The notes: a model not told the origin generated them from the letters alone. Shown: positions 15,634 to 30,041, counted from the first letter of the stretch. The stretch is DNA of 64,000 nucleotides from Ascaris suum (GCA_013433145.1 CM024172.1:10068053-10132052); one strand, 5' to 3'. Numbers and translations: made by a program.

Positions 15634-18600
15634 CCCATTGCGATTGCATCAATCTCCTCCCCCACTCCACCTCCCAAACGATTTTGCACAACCTAAAAAA
15701 AAACGAAGTCTGCAAAAAAATTGATAGATGAAAGTTTAGAACTAAAAACGGAAATAATTCATGAGCAAATTCAAACAATATAAAAAGCAATTGGAAAGAA
15801 AGCATTGAATAGAAGAGTAAAGAGGCAGAAAAAAAGAAATAAATGCACTCAATAAAACGCTTCAAAAGAAAATATAAATAAATAGAGATAAGTAATGCTT
15901 GTTGAATTTCCTATTTTAAAAAATGGTATCATGGAGCAAGATATACTAAAATACGATTAAATGGTATAATTCAAACTCCAATTCACAGTTCAACACATGT
16001 CAAGAAATAACAAACGATTGGCAATTTTAGTGAGTATTATTGATTAAGTTAATATACCCTTGACAAGGTCATTGTCACATCACACACAAACATTGTAGAT
16101 ATATAGATCTATGGTCTATACAATTTAAGACGTCATGTGATTAGCGAAAAATCTGATACTTTCTATGGTTGATCGAAAATCCTCTGAAAATTATGTACAT
16201 TGGCAAACAAAAAAAAAACATGACTAATTGCTAAAATGTAAGCAAATTGGGCTCCTACAGCTTCACCTCTCAATCTCCTCAAAATACAGAGAACATTGTC
16301 GCCTTGCACCGCCGTTCATCTCTACAGCCTCATATATGAAATGTCATCACAAACTTCGTATGCGAAATTGCATCATTACAATCGATGCAATGCACATCTA
16401 CGAATTAAAAAAAATTAACGCATTTTATTCAGCTCTCGCATTGGTAAAAGATAAAAAGGTCCAATTCCCTTCATAGACGATAAACTCAATTTAATATTAC
16501 TGGCGAAAGCTTTGCAATTGCGACACATGCTGCAAATTTGCATAGCGCTTCTTTTCTTCAATCCTCTTTGGCTGCATTCTAAAACTTTCAAATTCGATTT
16601 TCGAGAAACTAGCAAGAGGTTTTTATATAAAATTCGCTTTTAGTTGAAAGAAGAAGAGAGACTGAAAGAAAGAACTAGGATGAGAATTGATCAAACCGCT
16701 CAATCAGTTCAAGAAAATGGAAATGCACAAAGATCATAAAGAGAACGTTAGTTGAGTGTAATGTCAGATCGGTTTCCAGATAACGAAGTCCACTAGACAG
16801 CACTTTCCACAATTCAACCGAGACTCTCATCACCGTCGTGTATTTCTTGACACAAAAGAAAATGTGAGCAACGAGGCATCTTGAAGCATATTCTCCAGAC
16901 GCACCTGTGCTATTCACTTCAGTCTTCGAGACTCGTGGTGTTTTTTTTTTTGCCCTCCATTGATGCGAAACTTCCCTTCACAATACAAAATCATCGATTT
17001 GCACTATTTCTATGATATACAGCGTTCTGTCTACTCTACGATCAATATTAAACCATCGATCTCAACTGATGAATATTTTCTTTTATATGCAGAGAGCAAA
17101 AAAAAAGAAAAAAGAAATTGATAAAGCGCACTTAAAGGGATGACATTATATGCTCTCTTGCATTCCGCTCACTTCATCAGTCACTTTCATACGTTATCAA
17201 AAAATAATGAATACGTGAAGTAATGCTTCAATATTTCGATAAACCCTATACCCCTCCTCCCCCCCCCCCCCCCCCCTCCGCCCTTCTCCAGCCACATATC
17301 TTTTGCGAAAGATTCATCTATCTAAAGCATGCAATTCTTTCTATTTTCAAATATCTATAGCTTCTTTCGATTCCAATGGGCATATGTGAAATGTGATATG
17401 CAAAACTTATGGCAAAAATATATCTTCCACTTATTACGTTCCATGATATTGTAACACATGCGCCATCCGTGTTTCTATTATGGGATAGCTTACATAGGGA
17501 CGTTTAGGCCATCACATGTTTACGTTATCGATACTTTTAACTGTCATAAGTCAATTCGATATATGTGGTTGTGGTGCAAGTGTCGACGGCTCATGCTGCG
17601 GATGTGTTTGTTCCCAAATGTCAAGACGTTTGCACCCAACGCTAGCAACTAATAAGTCGAGAGCATTAATTCAGTAGTCATTCGTCGCAAGAGGGTATCT
17701 ACTTCATTTCAGTGAAATTTGCATGCAAACGATACCCGGGTCACATCGATTGCGTTTTCAACAATTAGGTCGCATTATCTCAAATCGATGGACAATATCC
17801 CACGCAGACCAACATAAACATAGCAAAAGAGCAAAAATAGAATGCGTTCAATATGACACTTCAGCCTACTCATACAATAGCAAAAATATTGAAAAATCCA
17901 ACTTTGATGAGTGCCTCATAATGGCCTAATGAGCCGAAAGTTGCAATCAACACCATTCGTGTTCGCTTTTCCCAAGCATCCATATTGGCCGAAAGTGATT
18001 GCAATCTGTTGCCATTCATATAGCTTCAATTATTAAAACAACGTGTCAATTCTAGCATCATACACACAAAAAAAAAACGAGGAGATTATGAGTGAAACTT
18101 GCAAATAAATTGGCAGCTATAGAATCCTGCAAATGAAGAAAAATATAATAAAAGGAATAGAATGGCTTCCTAACGATTGTACAACGCTATTTGCCACTTT
18201 TGCACTCAGATTTTGATAATAGTTATCGATGGCGCATTCATGCTATCTCGTGAGAATATATTGCTTCCAACATTTTATTATTTTTAGCGAGTAATAAAAG
18301 AGTATGTTTTTTTCTGTGAAAAGTCCATGTCACCTTTGAAAGATATTTCGCATACAGATAAATTCCCAACATATGCAGCTTAAAATCAGAAATCATTTGA
18401 AACGATCACATTTCAGCGGCATAAAATGCTATGAATGTCTAGATTGTTTACTTTCCTATAAGCATCGACTTTCTTCATCAATTATTTTTGTTTTCGTAAG
18501 ATCAAACCGAAATGAGCCGAAATTATCCGCCGGTATTCCTCATGATTTATATACTTTTGCAATAAACGTTGCCTTTTCATGATTTGGTTGTACAATAAGG

Positions 18601-19207
18601 GTGGAATTTTGTCGATGAGCGCAACCGACCCTACACATCTGTATCGCAGAAAATTTTCTGCCAGTGGGAGATCCGATCGAAATCTCCGCATGGAGTGGCT
18701 TCTCATTGCAAAGAAAACCACAAAACTAAAGAGTCTATTGTAAAATGAATATTCACAAAATTTATAAGTATTGCAGTGAAAGCGTCTATTAAAAATAACC
18801 TATTTGTAAATCACCACAACGAAAATAGAAATAAATAGAAATATATTGGCTTCTTGCAGAAATTCCAATCTTATTTTCACATCGCTTTCTTTTTATTACC
18901 ATTCTTTCCTTCTTTTCTTTCATTTTCTCATTTCAATACTTCATCAAATTATTTAAATTCTTATGAATATTTTTCTGCTTAAATTTATTGAAATTCTTTC
19001 ATTTGCACAATTACTCTCACAGCATATCCTATCGCCTGCTCTAACATAGAGGATAATGATCTTTGCATTGTTCATGAATGTTTCTTTTGACTACAACAGA
19101 TTGAATGATTTTGAATGTGACAATTATTATGATAATGGAATAAAATCTAGGAATAAACTGTTTCTATTGTCATGCAAACGATATTCATCAGCAACAATAT
19201 CAAATTA
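15634..19207. other. gene-free stretch
   Basis: AT-rich spacer with short frames on both strands and no recognised domain. Contains a C18 homopolymer, listed separately. A frame at 18373-18582 contains KCYECLDC but no complete zinc-finger pattern. Confidence 0.45.
17259..17276. repeat. C18 homopolymer
   Basis: Uninterrupted run of about 18 C inside a longer CT-rich patch (17249-17290). It is prone to slippage, so its true length may differ. Confidence 0.9.
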
Positions 19208-19743
19208 TTACTCTTCAATAACTGATATAATCAAAAGCACTAGCCATGTTGTTGTCGTTGAGCCATGATGGAGTTGTCGGTCGCACCGTTCGAAGTCGTT
19301 AACCGACAGCGGTGAAACGTCGGATGCATATGCCAATCTCTGATTGTTTATGGAGCACGTAAGAAGGCCGACAGGTTCCGATGACGTTTTCTGTGGAGAC
19401 ATTAATGCATCGTCGAATACTTCAACCGAATGTGTTGCTAACGAAAACTCATTTACTAGATCAGCACTGGCCACCGAACCGAGTCGATCCAAATTGTGGT
19501 GCATTTCGATTTGATATTTGCTTCTACTATGACAGTAGTTCCACTGTATATCGGTAATAAGTTGTGGTCAGCAATAAGCAGTCGGGCAACCCACCAGTAT
19601 CGGAATGATTCAGTGAAGTTGAGAGAATGCGAACTCCGCTAACCGACTTTCGAGAAAGTATGAATCGTGAGATGGGCACAAGCAACCGATTCTTACCTGA
19701 ACAAATAGAAATAATCACTCTCCGTATGAGTCGATATAGTTTT
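19208..19743 (-). CDS. candidate two-exon 3' gene portion, unknown protein
   Basis: Read on the minus strand, a 47-base exon (19743-19697) gives KTISTHTESDYFYLF. It lies between a ..CGCTTTAG acceptor and a strong donor CAG|GTAAGAA. The next exon can start at 19523 after ..CATAGTAG in matching phase. It runs open to TAA at 19208-19210, including HHNLDRLGSVASADLVNEF, then HSVEVFDDALMSPQKTSSEP and ending LVLLIISVIEE. The composition is Ser/Thr/Asp-rich with a short hydrophobic end. No family recognised. The phase match and strong donor favour coding; the acceptor of the second exon is weak (no T-rich tract) and the 5' part of the gene was not found. It could be an old pseudogene. Confidence 0.33.
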
Positions 19744-20149
19744 CTAAAGCGTAACTAGCGAATCGAATGCTAGAGTTGGCCTATACTAAAAAAGATCAAG
19801 GATATCGACATTGTTAACATATTTCTCTGGTTACAAGCCGTGGCATTTAAAGGTTTCGCAGTTTTAAGGATAGTGTATAATGCGAGGAGAGTGTAAGGGA
19901 AAGGAGAGGAAAGGACAAGAAAAAAGTTATTCACAGAGGTTTATATAATCCAGAAATTTCACAACGGTGATGTGTTGCAAAGAAAATGGGAAGAATGTGT
20001 GCGTAGATAATTTCTGTGTATCAAGCTCATGACATGTCCAAAACGTAGCTTGCCCATGAGCAAGAAGAAAAGTTAGTGTGCTCCAATTTAAGGTGGTTTG
20101 AGGGCGAGAGAGGGTGGATTATATTCCACGTGAGTGAATGAACGAATAG
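19744..20149. other. gene-free stretch
   Basis: No supported gene. A GA-rich patch occurs at 19880-19925. Confidence 0.4.
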
Positions 20150-20207
20150 GTAAATAAATAAATAAATAAATAATCAATAGAAAGCAACGAAATAAATAAA
20201 TAAATAC
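20150..20207 (+). repeat. (AAAT)n microsatellite
   Basis: Two TAAA/AAAT runs (20150-20173 and 20190-20205) separated by a short unique piece. The unit is the same as the tail of the RT element at 9348, so this could be the 3' tail of another, otherwise unrecognised insertion. That is inference only. Confidence 0.8.
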
Positions 20208-20300
20208 ATAGGCATATAAATAATTAGATAAACGAGAATAGTGATCGAGAGAGGCGTTATAGTATCCGTCATTTCAAAAAGGTATACTTTGGGATGACTT

Positions 20301-20681
20301 ATGGAAGCGGAAAGCACTCTAACTTTTGAAGGTCCACTACTTCCCTTGTCAAGAAATGGAATTGGACAAGGCGGGGATTGCGGAAAAAGAGAGCTCGAAA
20401 CTTCTGGAAAATTCCAGAAGCTTCTTAGGCCTCAAGCCTTTCTGAAAGCCATGAGGTCGCCTAACTGTTGGGGAGTGCTTGCCTATGGGACTTCTCAAGA
20501 GGTTCTCAGCAAAATGCAGAATAGAAGTTCGCATCGTAAAATACCTGGTACATCTCACCCATCTTGCGTAGAAGCAGCAAATTATATCTCAAATATATAT
20601 CAAAAGCTATTTTTCCGGCCGCTCGAGGAATCTGAATCGAAATCACGTATCAAATTACCAAAAAAATGTAAACATCTATAA
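20301..20681 (+). CDS. 126-codon open frame, unknown
   Basis: One of the longest open frames in the window, from ATG at 20301 to TAA. Peptide features include LPLSRNGIGQGGDCGKRELE, then SGKFQKLLRPQAFLKAMRSP, and a Lys-rich end KSRIKLPKKCKHL. No signal peptide, membrane segment or known domain is seen. The opposite strand is also open over 20349-20558, so the frame may be a by-product of composition. The first 100 codons contain the heat-shock-like element described next, which may point to a mobile or regulatory sequence in place of a protein gene. Confidence 0.22.
   Translation: MEAESTLTFEGPLLPLSRNGIGQGGDCGKRELETSGKFQKLLRPQAFLKAMRSPNCWGVLAYGTSQEVLSKMQNRSSHRKIPGTSHPSCVEAANYISNIYQKLFFRPLEESESKSRIKLPKKCKHL
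20402..20424. promoter_or_regulatory. five-unit heat-shock element (HSF binding site)
   Basis: Five alternating triplets TTC, GAA, TTC, GAA, TTC begin at 20402, 20407, 20412, 20417 and 20422, exactly five bases apart. This is the nGAAn array that heat-shock factor trimers bind. Three units are enough for binding, so five in perfect register is a strong site on paper. No heat-shock gene is recognised beside it. Part of the pattern follows from a palindrome (CTTCTGGAA/ATTCCAGAAG). Confidence 0.55.
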
Positions 20682-21418
20682 CATAGTAGGCTGAGGCTAA
20701 AAAGTGAGGTTATGGAGGCAATGAAAACGACTCTGAGCTGCAGTCATGGTTACTGATAAATTCTTAGCGGCAATTTCAAATGCACAAAGCACGGGAGCCT
20801 GAAGCACTTCAAATGACAACCGGTAAGCTTTCAGCGTAAATGATCCGAAGCCTTCATAATCAACCGTATTCGCACAACGGCGTTTTGCGGCAGTTTTTAG
20901 AGCAGTCGACTAAATTTTATGATGAGCAAATTTTTCGACGGAGATTATTAACAAATGATTATGACCAAGAGGGAAAATAATGAGGCGGCCAGACTGTCAG
21001 TACACTATTGCTTTATTAACTCCCCTCAATAGCAGATTATATGAATTCGATTGAATAACTGCGGCGAATATGAATGAAAAGTTTAAAAATGGAAATGGAA
21101 TTAGAATAATATGAGGTGAATTAAAGATTCCTAGGAAACTAGAATAGAATCTTCATTTATAAGAATATCAAAAAATTCTACATACGCATCATATAACTTC
21201 AGATTTTTCTTAAACAGTGCATTGAAATCCGCAATCGTTTTTTGTAGCATTCTGGAGAAATTTCATTTCAGTTGCGTTTACCGTTGTCGGAAGAGTCATA
21301 TCTGACTTCCTTCAAATACTACCTTCGTTTTAGAAAAGGAAAAACCGGAACGAATTGTAAGGAGAGTGTGGGAGAGTTTTTCAGTGAAATTCACGATGAA
21401 TAGCTAGCGTTCACAGCC
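20682..21418. other. gene-free stretch
   Basis: A TTTCATTTCAG acceptor-like signal ends near 21270 and is followed by a short open piece (LRLPLSEESYLTSFKYYLRF) that stops at once. It is not enough for a gene call. Confidence 0.35.
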
Positions 21419-22147
21419 TTAGTGAATGAGCCGACGAATTGCCGCAATGGAATAAGATGCAACTTCGCTCGCATCTTTTTTGACCATAGTAGACTCCAAT
21501 TTCTGCAAAAGCACTTCGTAATAGTCGTTGGTGCTAGTTTTCTCTCGTTCCGAGAAATCAATCAAAATCATTCTGTCCGAATCACAGAAAACATTCGCAA
21601 TATTGTAAAAGTTGATCTGTCCACTTCGATGTTCGGTCGCCCAGTTGACTCTCTCCATAGCTACTGTCTCGATTGAACTGTGCTTTCTTGATCGCACTGA
21701 TAAGTCCGACTTTCGATCGGCTAATGATTCGACCAAGAATATGGGCCCGAATCTCTTTCTTTCATGAGAAGCATGAAACAAAGCTCGGCTGCTGCATTCA
21801 GTTGACGTTCGCATAACGCTTTTTGGACATGAACAAGCTCAAAATTTGTTAACACCAACGTTTAAAGTTACTACTGAAAGTGTTGAACGATTTAAGACCG
21901 CAATTTCGTTAGCACTCATACTGATTGTAATTCGGCAATCTGTCTCAACCAGAACCCCAACAAGAGCCAGAGTTTCTTCATTTGTTGACGTGGATGTCAC
22001 CCTCGCTTGGGCTATCTCCGAGGTCTTCTCTACCCTCTTTGAGGTGGTCTGTCCAGTCATATACAAATGTTTCAGATGAAAGGATAATTCTATGGACCCG
22101 CTGCAATGCTTTGATGCGTTTGCCACAGTGGTTGCCACTGAAGCTTG
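21419..22147 (-). pseudogene. roughly 240-codon frame with one internal TGA, unknown protein
   Basis: On the minus strand an exon can start at 22147 after a good acceptor ..TATATATTCAG. One frame runs through 22147-21842, meets TGA at 21839-21841, and continues in the same frame to TAA at 21419-21421. The N-terminal part includes NEETLALVGVLVETDCRITI, then SMSANEIAVLNRSTLSVVTL. The C-terminal part includes FHASHERKRFGPIFLVESLA, then ERVNWATEHRSGQINFYNIA, and ends SIAAIRRLIH. The residue mix and long openness are protein-like. I do not recognise the family. Either this is a pseudogene with a recent nonsense change, or an intron lies around the TGA. A second minus frame over 21978-22163 (KRIKALQRVHRIILSSE) overlaps the 5' part with a possible donor GAG|GTGACA, so the first exon might use that frame. 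Confidence 0.42.
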
Positions 22148-24032
<1,885 letters not shown>

Positions 24033-24457
24033 GGTTTCCCTTTTTTCATATGTTTTCGTTAGTAATCGTCTCGAACTCTAAGCTAATAAGTGCTCATGGA
24101 TATATAAGTATCTGTCAGCTTATACATCCATAAGTATACACAAGTAATAAAGTAAAAATTTTGTTACATAAGTATTAAATATTGCAGCAAAATAAATATT
24201 CAAGCATGCAAAAGCACCGAATATTGCTACAAAGGCGTTATGAGTAACTTGTATCGACAAAAAGGCTCATATGCTCGTTTGAAGACAACGCGAGAAGAGT
24301 CGTTGAAAGGTGCGGAATGCAGATACAAAAAGCGCTCACTCATTCATATTCCATCATGTCCTAAAGGTATGATGAGCAAAAATCACTCGATTATTCATGA
24401 GCAGCATGCAGTGCACTTCTCTGCGTTTTCTTTGCGTTGCCAAATGCTTTTTACTTC

Positions 24458-24519
24458 CCCACTTCCCTTGCGACACTACATCTAGTCTCCCACTTCCCTT
24501 GCGACACTACATCTAGTCT
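24458..24519 (+). repeat. 31-bp perfect tandem duplication
   Basis: The 31-base unit that starts CCCACTTCCCTTGCGACAC occurs twice head to tail (24458-24488 and 24489-24519) without mismatch. A partial third copy (AGCGACATACATTAGTCTCC) follows. Confidence 0.93.
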
Positions 24520-27500
24520 CCAAGCGACATACATTAGTCTCCAAAAGCGGAGAGGTCTTTATTATTGATTGGCGTGTTTGCTACTACTTGAACGCATATC
24601 GGGTGCTAATACTGCCATTATAAGTTGCTAGAGAGCACTTAAGAAAAACAGGAACACGGCTACACTTATCTGCAAAAAGAGAAGAAAAGGCGTTAATTGG
24701 TCTGTTTACATTTAAAAAAAAATCAATATTTTTTAGTTCCACATTCTCGTAAAAAAAGGTTCCCTTCACAAGACCTTTTTTTTTTTCAAACTGCAGCATA
24801 AAAACGCGTTTTGTGGCAGAAGGTAATTAACAAATACTGGTTTTGAGTACTGCTTACAAGGGCGGCTGTCTCATCGAAGAAAACAGAAAGTATCATAAAG
24901 AAGACGGTGATTGAGCCTTGGCACTCAGCGACATCCCTCACTGAGTCGAACATGTCCGGAAATCCATGACAAAGTCAGACGTGAAATATCACATCTACCT
25001 CTCTCGCAGTCACTCCTGCGATCTCCTGAATTCAAGCAACTCAACTGTTGGTTTCATATGTGAGATTAGACGATAGCTTTGTAACATGAAGACATGCTAC
25101 GCTGCTACCTCTTTTTTTTGTTGTACAATTTTCCTTGAAGACGAAATCCTATTATTGTGTTGTTTTGCAAACTTGCCTTGCAAGATCATTCCATGGCAAC
25201 GCTGTATCTGAGTGTCCATGTATGTCTGCCTCGGCGATAGTTCCAGTCCGGCAACTAATATGATGTGATATAACGTCCACCCTAGAGCAACCCCCCCCCC
25301 CCCCCGTCTCATAATTCACTTTGATCCAACAGTATCGGAAGCAGTTGTAGACTCTTGAATGTGCCTAGAAAAGTTGCATATCTTCCGCAGTGATTCATTT
25401 TATATTCACCGCCGGCTAGCCTGCAAAAGAATGAATCTTCCATAGAAGATGTGTGTGGCGATTAAATACGTTCAAAGTTGAAAGTATTATTTTAAAGCAA
25501 AAATAGTGGTATAAGTCAATTATATCACACTTGTGTGCTAGAAATTCACCTTCCCAATCATTAAGAATACGTGAATTGATGATTTGCCGTCTAAGCAACA
25601 ATAAGACCGATCGATAGAAGAGCACCACTTGATCTTCGAAAACAGTAGAAATTATTCACATAGCAGATCGGTTTTAATATTTAGAATAGTAGAAATTATT
25701 TATTAACCTGAGAAATTATTTCACACTAACAGATCCGAATAAACTAATAGTTTTTTTCGCAACTGCTAGATTTGGGAACGACAAAAAAAATGGAAAATCG
25801 ATTAAACGCCATCTTTCCGTCCCTCGTAGTGCTGATGACATTTTCATATGTGATGAACATATGCATTTCAGTCATTTCATTAGGTCGATTCGACGTATAC
25901 GTCAACGCATTTTCTAAGATGCGCAAATAACTGCACGAGGAGGAAAAAATTCCTTGCAGAGGGAAAAGACGGGGAAATATGTTATTTGCATATTCATAAT
26001 TATGGTAATATCAGAAATGTTTTATAGAATAAAGAACAACAATCGAGATTGAGTCGTATATAAGTAATTATATTTAAATTTAAAGACTGATGATGTTTCT
26101 AACTATAAAAACACGGTAAACACTTATGATAACACTGCAAACGTTGGAAATAATTTTATAAATATGCAAAACAAAACGTAGATAATAAGGAAGATAGATA
26201 CGAAGATCTATCACAAAAGCTTAAATTTGTTGAGTATACTATAAATAAAATATTCATAGGTTAGTATTTAAAAAATGCAACCAGTTGCTTTTTGGAAGGA
26301 TGGTATGAATATTACTCAGTTTTCTTCCAATTTGCTGACAGAGTTGATAGCGAACTTCAAAGCATTACACTTGTTATAGTTATATAGTTATATGGCTATG
26401 TAGTTATGGCTATGGTTATTATAGACACAGTTGTATTAGCAAACAGTACACAGGACAGTGCGGCTGAATCGTTGAGATCCTTCAAAGTAGTCCAAGAGTT
26501 TAGACAAAATATTCACCACTATACACTGACTATGATCATTTACAAAAGAGGAAAATAAGTCGACAATTGCATAGTCGATATATTTATGCAGCTGAAAAGG
26601 TTATGGAATACTATCGAAAACTTTCATAAAGTCGCTATAATTAACGAATTAATTGCCGAATACTCAACACGAAAGTAAAGCAAACAAATGAATTCAGTTG
26701 AGCGCCACTGTAAGAATGAGAAGAAAAAAGACAAATTTTTAGTGAAGATTATTTAGTGAAAAATATCTGACAATGATAAAATGAGTGGTAGAGTGCATCC
26801 CCTTAAAAAGTGGGATGGCAAGTTGTCGAAAGTAGTTAATATTTTAAATGGAAGCTTTTCAAGTAATACTATTACTTTTGAGCAACATTGTAAAAGCTCA
26901 GGTTAGTGAGTACCTATGCCACAAACATATTACAGCTCTAGATGCTAAAAGCGTTTGATGAATAAATTATACTTCATTCATGTCATGTTACAGCGCACAT
27001 TCAACAATTATGAAGTACTGTGTAGAAAAATCGTAAAACAAATCGTTTCTTGCATCAAAAACCGTGCAAAAGCTAAATAGGCAGCAATGATTTACGTCAT
27101 TTTAACGCAAAATAATAGAGGAAAACATTTTGAGAATTCCAGTGAGGAAAGCATCAAGTGGATGGGCGAACCAGAAGGATAGTGAGAATTCTGTTTTTTA
27201 AATTTACCGACCGATTTCATCAGTTACCATCACGGTAATCACGGTATACTTTGAAAAATCCTCACTTAAAAAATCCTTTGTGTCCGTCGCTCGAACAATT
27301 GAGCGGAATTTTGCATATGCAAATTTCACAACGCTTTCGAAAGACCTTAACTCACCGGAGAAGTAGATATGCGTACGCATGCCATTCGTACTTCATTCTA
27401 AGATGTAGATTATACATGAGTGTGTAAGTTACCAGATAGAGTAAGACACGCATTGGCACATAGCTCAACATGCGAGCTCTGCGGTGCTGCTGTAGTAAAA

Positions 27501-29825
27501 ATTGCAAAAAAAACAAGCATAAAGAGGACAAACCGCAACGTTGAACAAAGCATAACCGAGACCACCGCGAAACACCAATGAGAGCAGACCTATCATTTTG
27601 GCCGCTCAGCTATTGATCAAATCTATAGAATGCGCCCCACGACCCATATATGCAGCTAATACCGATTTACATCATATTCTCCGACCTTCCTTATTCCCTC
27701 TGACTTCTCGTGCCAAGAGCGCAATTATGGGTGCAGTTCTACTTAAATTGCGTTCATCTCATCCGAAGCATGAAAACTTTAGTCATGGGGACAACACTTA
27801 TGCGTTCGTCAACATCAGAATAGTTCATAATTCGAGTAGAATTTCTTCAAGGTCTAGTGCTTCGATCCGATTTCCTTAGGTTTTACCATCGACGAATTGA
27901 TGCAGCGGTCCGCCTAACATTTTGCAGTTCGATATAACACGCCGCTGTCGCAGTCACATCATCCAGACGAAGTAATCGCGTTCATTGCACCAGTAAAAGC
28001 GATCGAAAAGAGGGTCAATGCAATCGCAATCAGCAGTTTTCACAACAGATTAGTTCTTTCGGCTGTCAAATTGAGCGTTGATGTGAAGCTATACGATAGG
28101 AAACCGAATGTCCTTATATGAATCTCAATCAGACACCTGACTATGGCAGCCGATTCTTCCACCTGCGTCAATAAACTCACCAAGAAGAAAGTGCATAGAA
28201 CATATTATAAAAAGATTCTGGAAAATAACAGTTTCGTTGACTATGGTTCAATTTTGTCTATGAGTTGCAAGTAAACGCATATTCGTGAGAAAGGAAACTA
28301 GCGAACCGACGTAATATACGCCAGCTTAGTGCATTAAATGTGCTTCAGTAGCAACATCAGAAAGGTATACACTCAACGTTGTGGAGGAGAAATCTCGTAA
28401 ATTAATTCTCGAATGTCGTAAAACAAATCACGAATTCTATTCTAGTGGAACAAGAGCTATTCATAACCGTTAAAGAATCTGTCTGGAAGGGTACGCTTCA
28501 AGAGGATTAAGCCGCTAGGAGGCATTTTAAATTAATCGATCAATCTATCAACTAATCTCTTAAATTTACCAGCAAGAAATTGAAATGCTCTAGAACATTT
28601 CAGGATAAAAGTTGATTCAAAAGCGCATTAAGCGTCGATTGAAATTTACACTTGCACGCTCTAAAGTGCAATAGCACTCATTGCTTGAATTCTCTTTCAA
28701 AGAGGTAGTTAAAGGATTCACTGATAGAAGCTTTAATGAGCTTTTCGAGTAGGCTCCGGCAAGAATGAGCCGTAACGTAGTTTGATTAGTTAGCTCACAA
28801 AATGTTTCCTTTGATAAACTTGTGCACTCATCCCATACTCGAATTATCCGTCGAAGGAACACATTAGCCGAGCAAGGTATCGGTAATAGCCAACCTCAAG
28901 TATTAATTGCTCAAAATCGCCAACTACGCCTTCACATTTACGCAGCTTTATGCATTTTTATTCTTTTATAAACAAAAACGCTGAATGAATAACTGATTGA
29001 TTGGTTAACTAGTTGATAGCTTCATTTTATCATATTAAGCTATGGGGTTTTTAGAACTTCCCTAAGTGGGAAGGATGGATGGAATACGAGGGTTTATTCA
29101 ATTGATCGTAGGGTGCCGGTTGTCTATGGAGTAATAACGGAAATACGATCTTTCCTTTTTCTCCGGAGACGACGAATGATCGATGAAGAATATTTTGTAA
29201 TCAGCCTTAGTAGGTTTCCGAGGTTTTCTTTCGCACTTCAACAGCAGCCCTCCCTCTCACCTGAATACAGTTGAAACGGTAGAATGGTACTACTGATTGG
29301 CGGCGTTTTAGTAGGATGCGATGAGAATATTCCAAACAAATAGAGACTTTTTTCTTCAATAACTGCAATAAACAATTTTGTTTTTGTTGGCAAAATTATC
29401 CATTGTCAACAGATGAAACAAGACGTCCTTAACTGTAAACATACAAATGATAAATTCCCGTAGGAATTTCGCCCTTCACATTGAATTCCAATTTTGAGAA
29501 AGATACATTATGAATCTTTTTTTCTATGTTATCAATAATATTTACATATTTCCTTATGATATTTAGTAAAGACTCTTTATATAAATTCTGCTCGAGAAGC
29601 TAAAACATTTTGAGGGGAAGTTTTTCATTCAGTTTTGATCACTGCAATTGACTTGATAGACATATGTTTATTGATGATATTCCTGTTCCTTGCATAATAT
29701 GTCAATGTTTTTTCTTCAAATAAAAGTGGTGAAAGAAAGTCTGCCGAAATGTCGATCAGTAATCGTTTGCTGTTGAAAGTAGCTCTGATTGCATGAAATT
29801 GTTAGCTACACAGCCCTTCCTCTTC
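24520..29825. other. long gene-free stretch
   Basis: Low-complexity AT-rich spacer with scattered frames under 95 codons. Frames at 27598-27879 (+) and 28617-28862 (-) have no recognisable domain. The region 26381-26425 has a local TTATAG/TATGGC repetition. A C15 run is listed separately. Confidence 0.4.
25291..25305. repeat. C15 homopolymer
   Basis: Uninterrupted C run; its length is likely variable. Confidence 0.9.
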
Positions 29826-29865
29826 GCCCCCCTCCCCCTCCCCCTCCTCCTCCCTCCACCCCCTG
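29826..29865. repeat. CT-rich polypyrimidine tract
   Basis: About 40 bases made only of C and T apart from a single A, in blocks of CCCCT and CCT. Similar tracts recur at 46650-46678 and 49762-49800. Confidence 0.85.
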
Positions 29866-30001
29866 CTCACAAAAAATGCATAGCATTTTGAAAAAAAAAT
29901 GTAGTAGATGAAAGTATGCAATGAACTGCAAGTACGTACTAAGTGGAACTCCATTTTGCTAATGTAATTGTAATGTCACATTGATCCATAGTTGTGAGGT
30001 G

Positions 30002-30041
30002 CTCTCAGACTCTCAGATTGGTTCGTCTGAGAGTTTGAGAG
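30002..30041. repeat. 16-bp stem inverted repeat
   Basis: The arm CTCTCAGACTCTCAGA (30002-30017) pairs with TCTGAGAGTTTGAGAG (30026-30041) across an 8-base loop, with one mismatch or G-U pair. No T-run follows that would suggest a Pol III terminator. Confidence 0.8.

Noticed and set aside
18373..18582. Zinc-finger or Ly6-like domain from KCYECLDC
   Set aside because: Ligand spacing does not fit C2H2 or Ly6 patterns, and no further cysteines follow.
28617..28862. C-terminal piece of a second reverse transcriptase (FLRRIIRVWDEC)
   Set aside because: Only a loose resemblance to the 'R..W' block of LINE C-termini; no other RT motif nearby.
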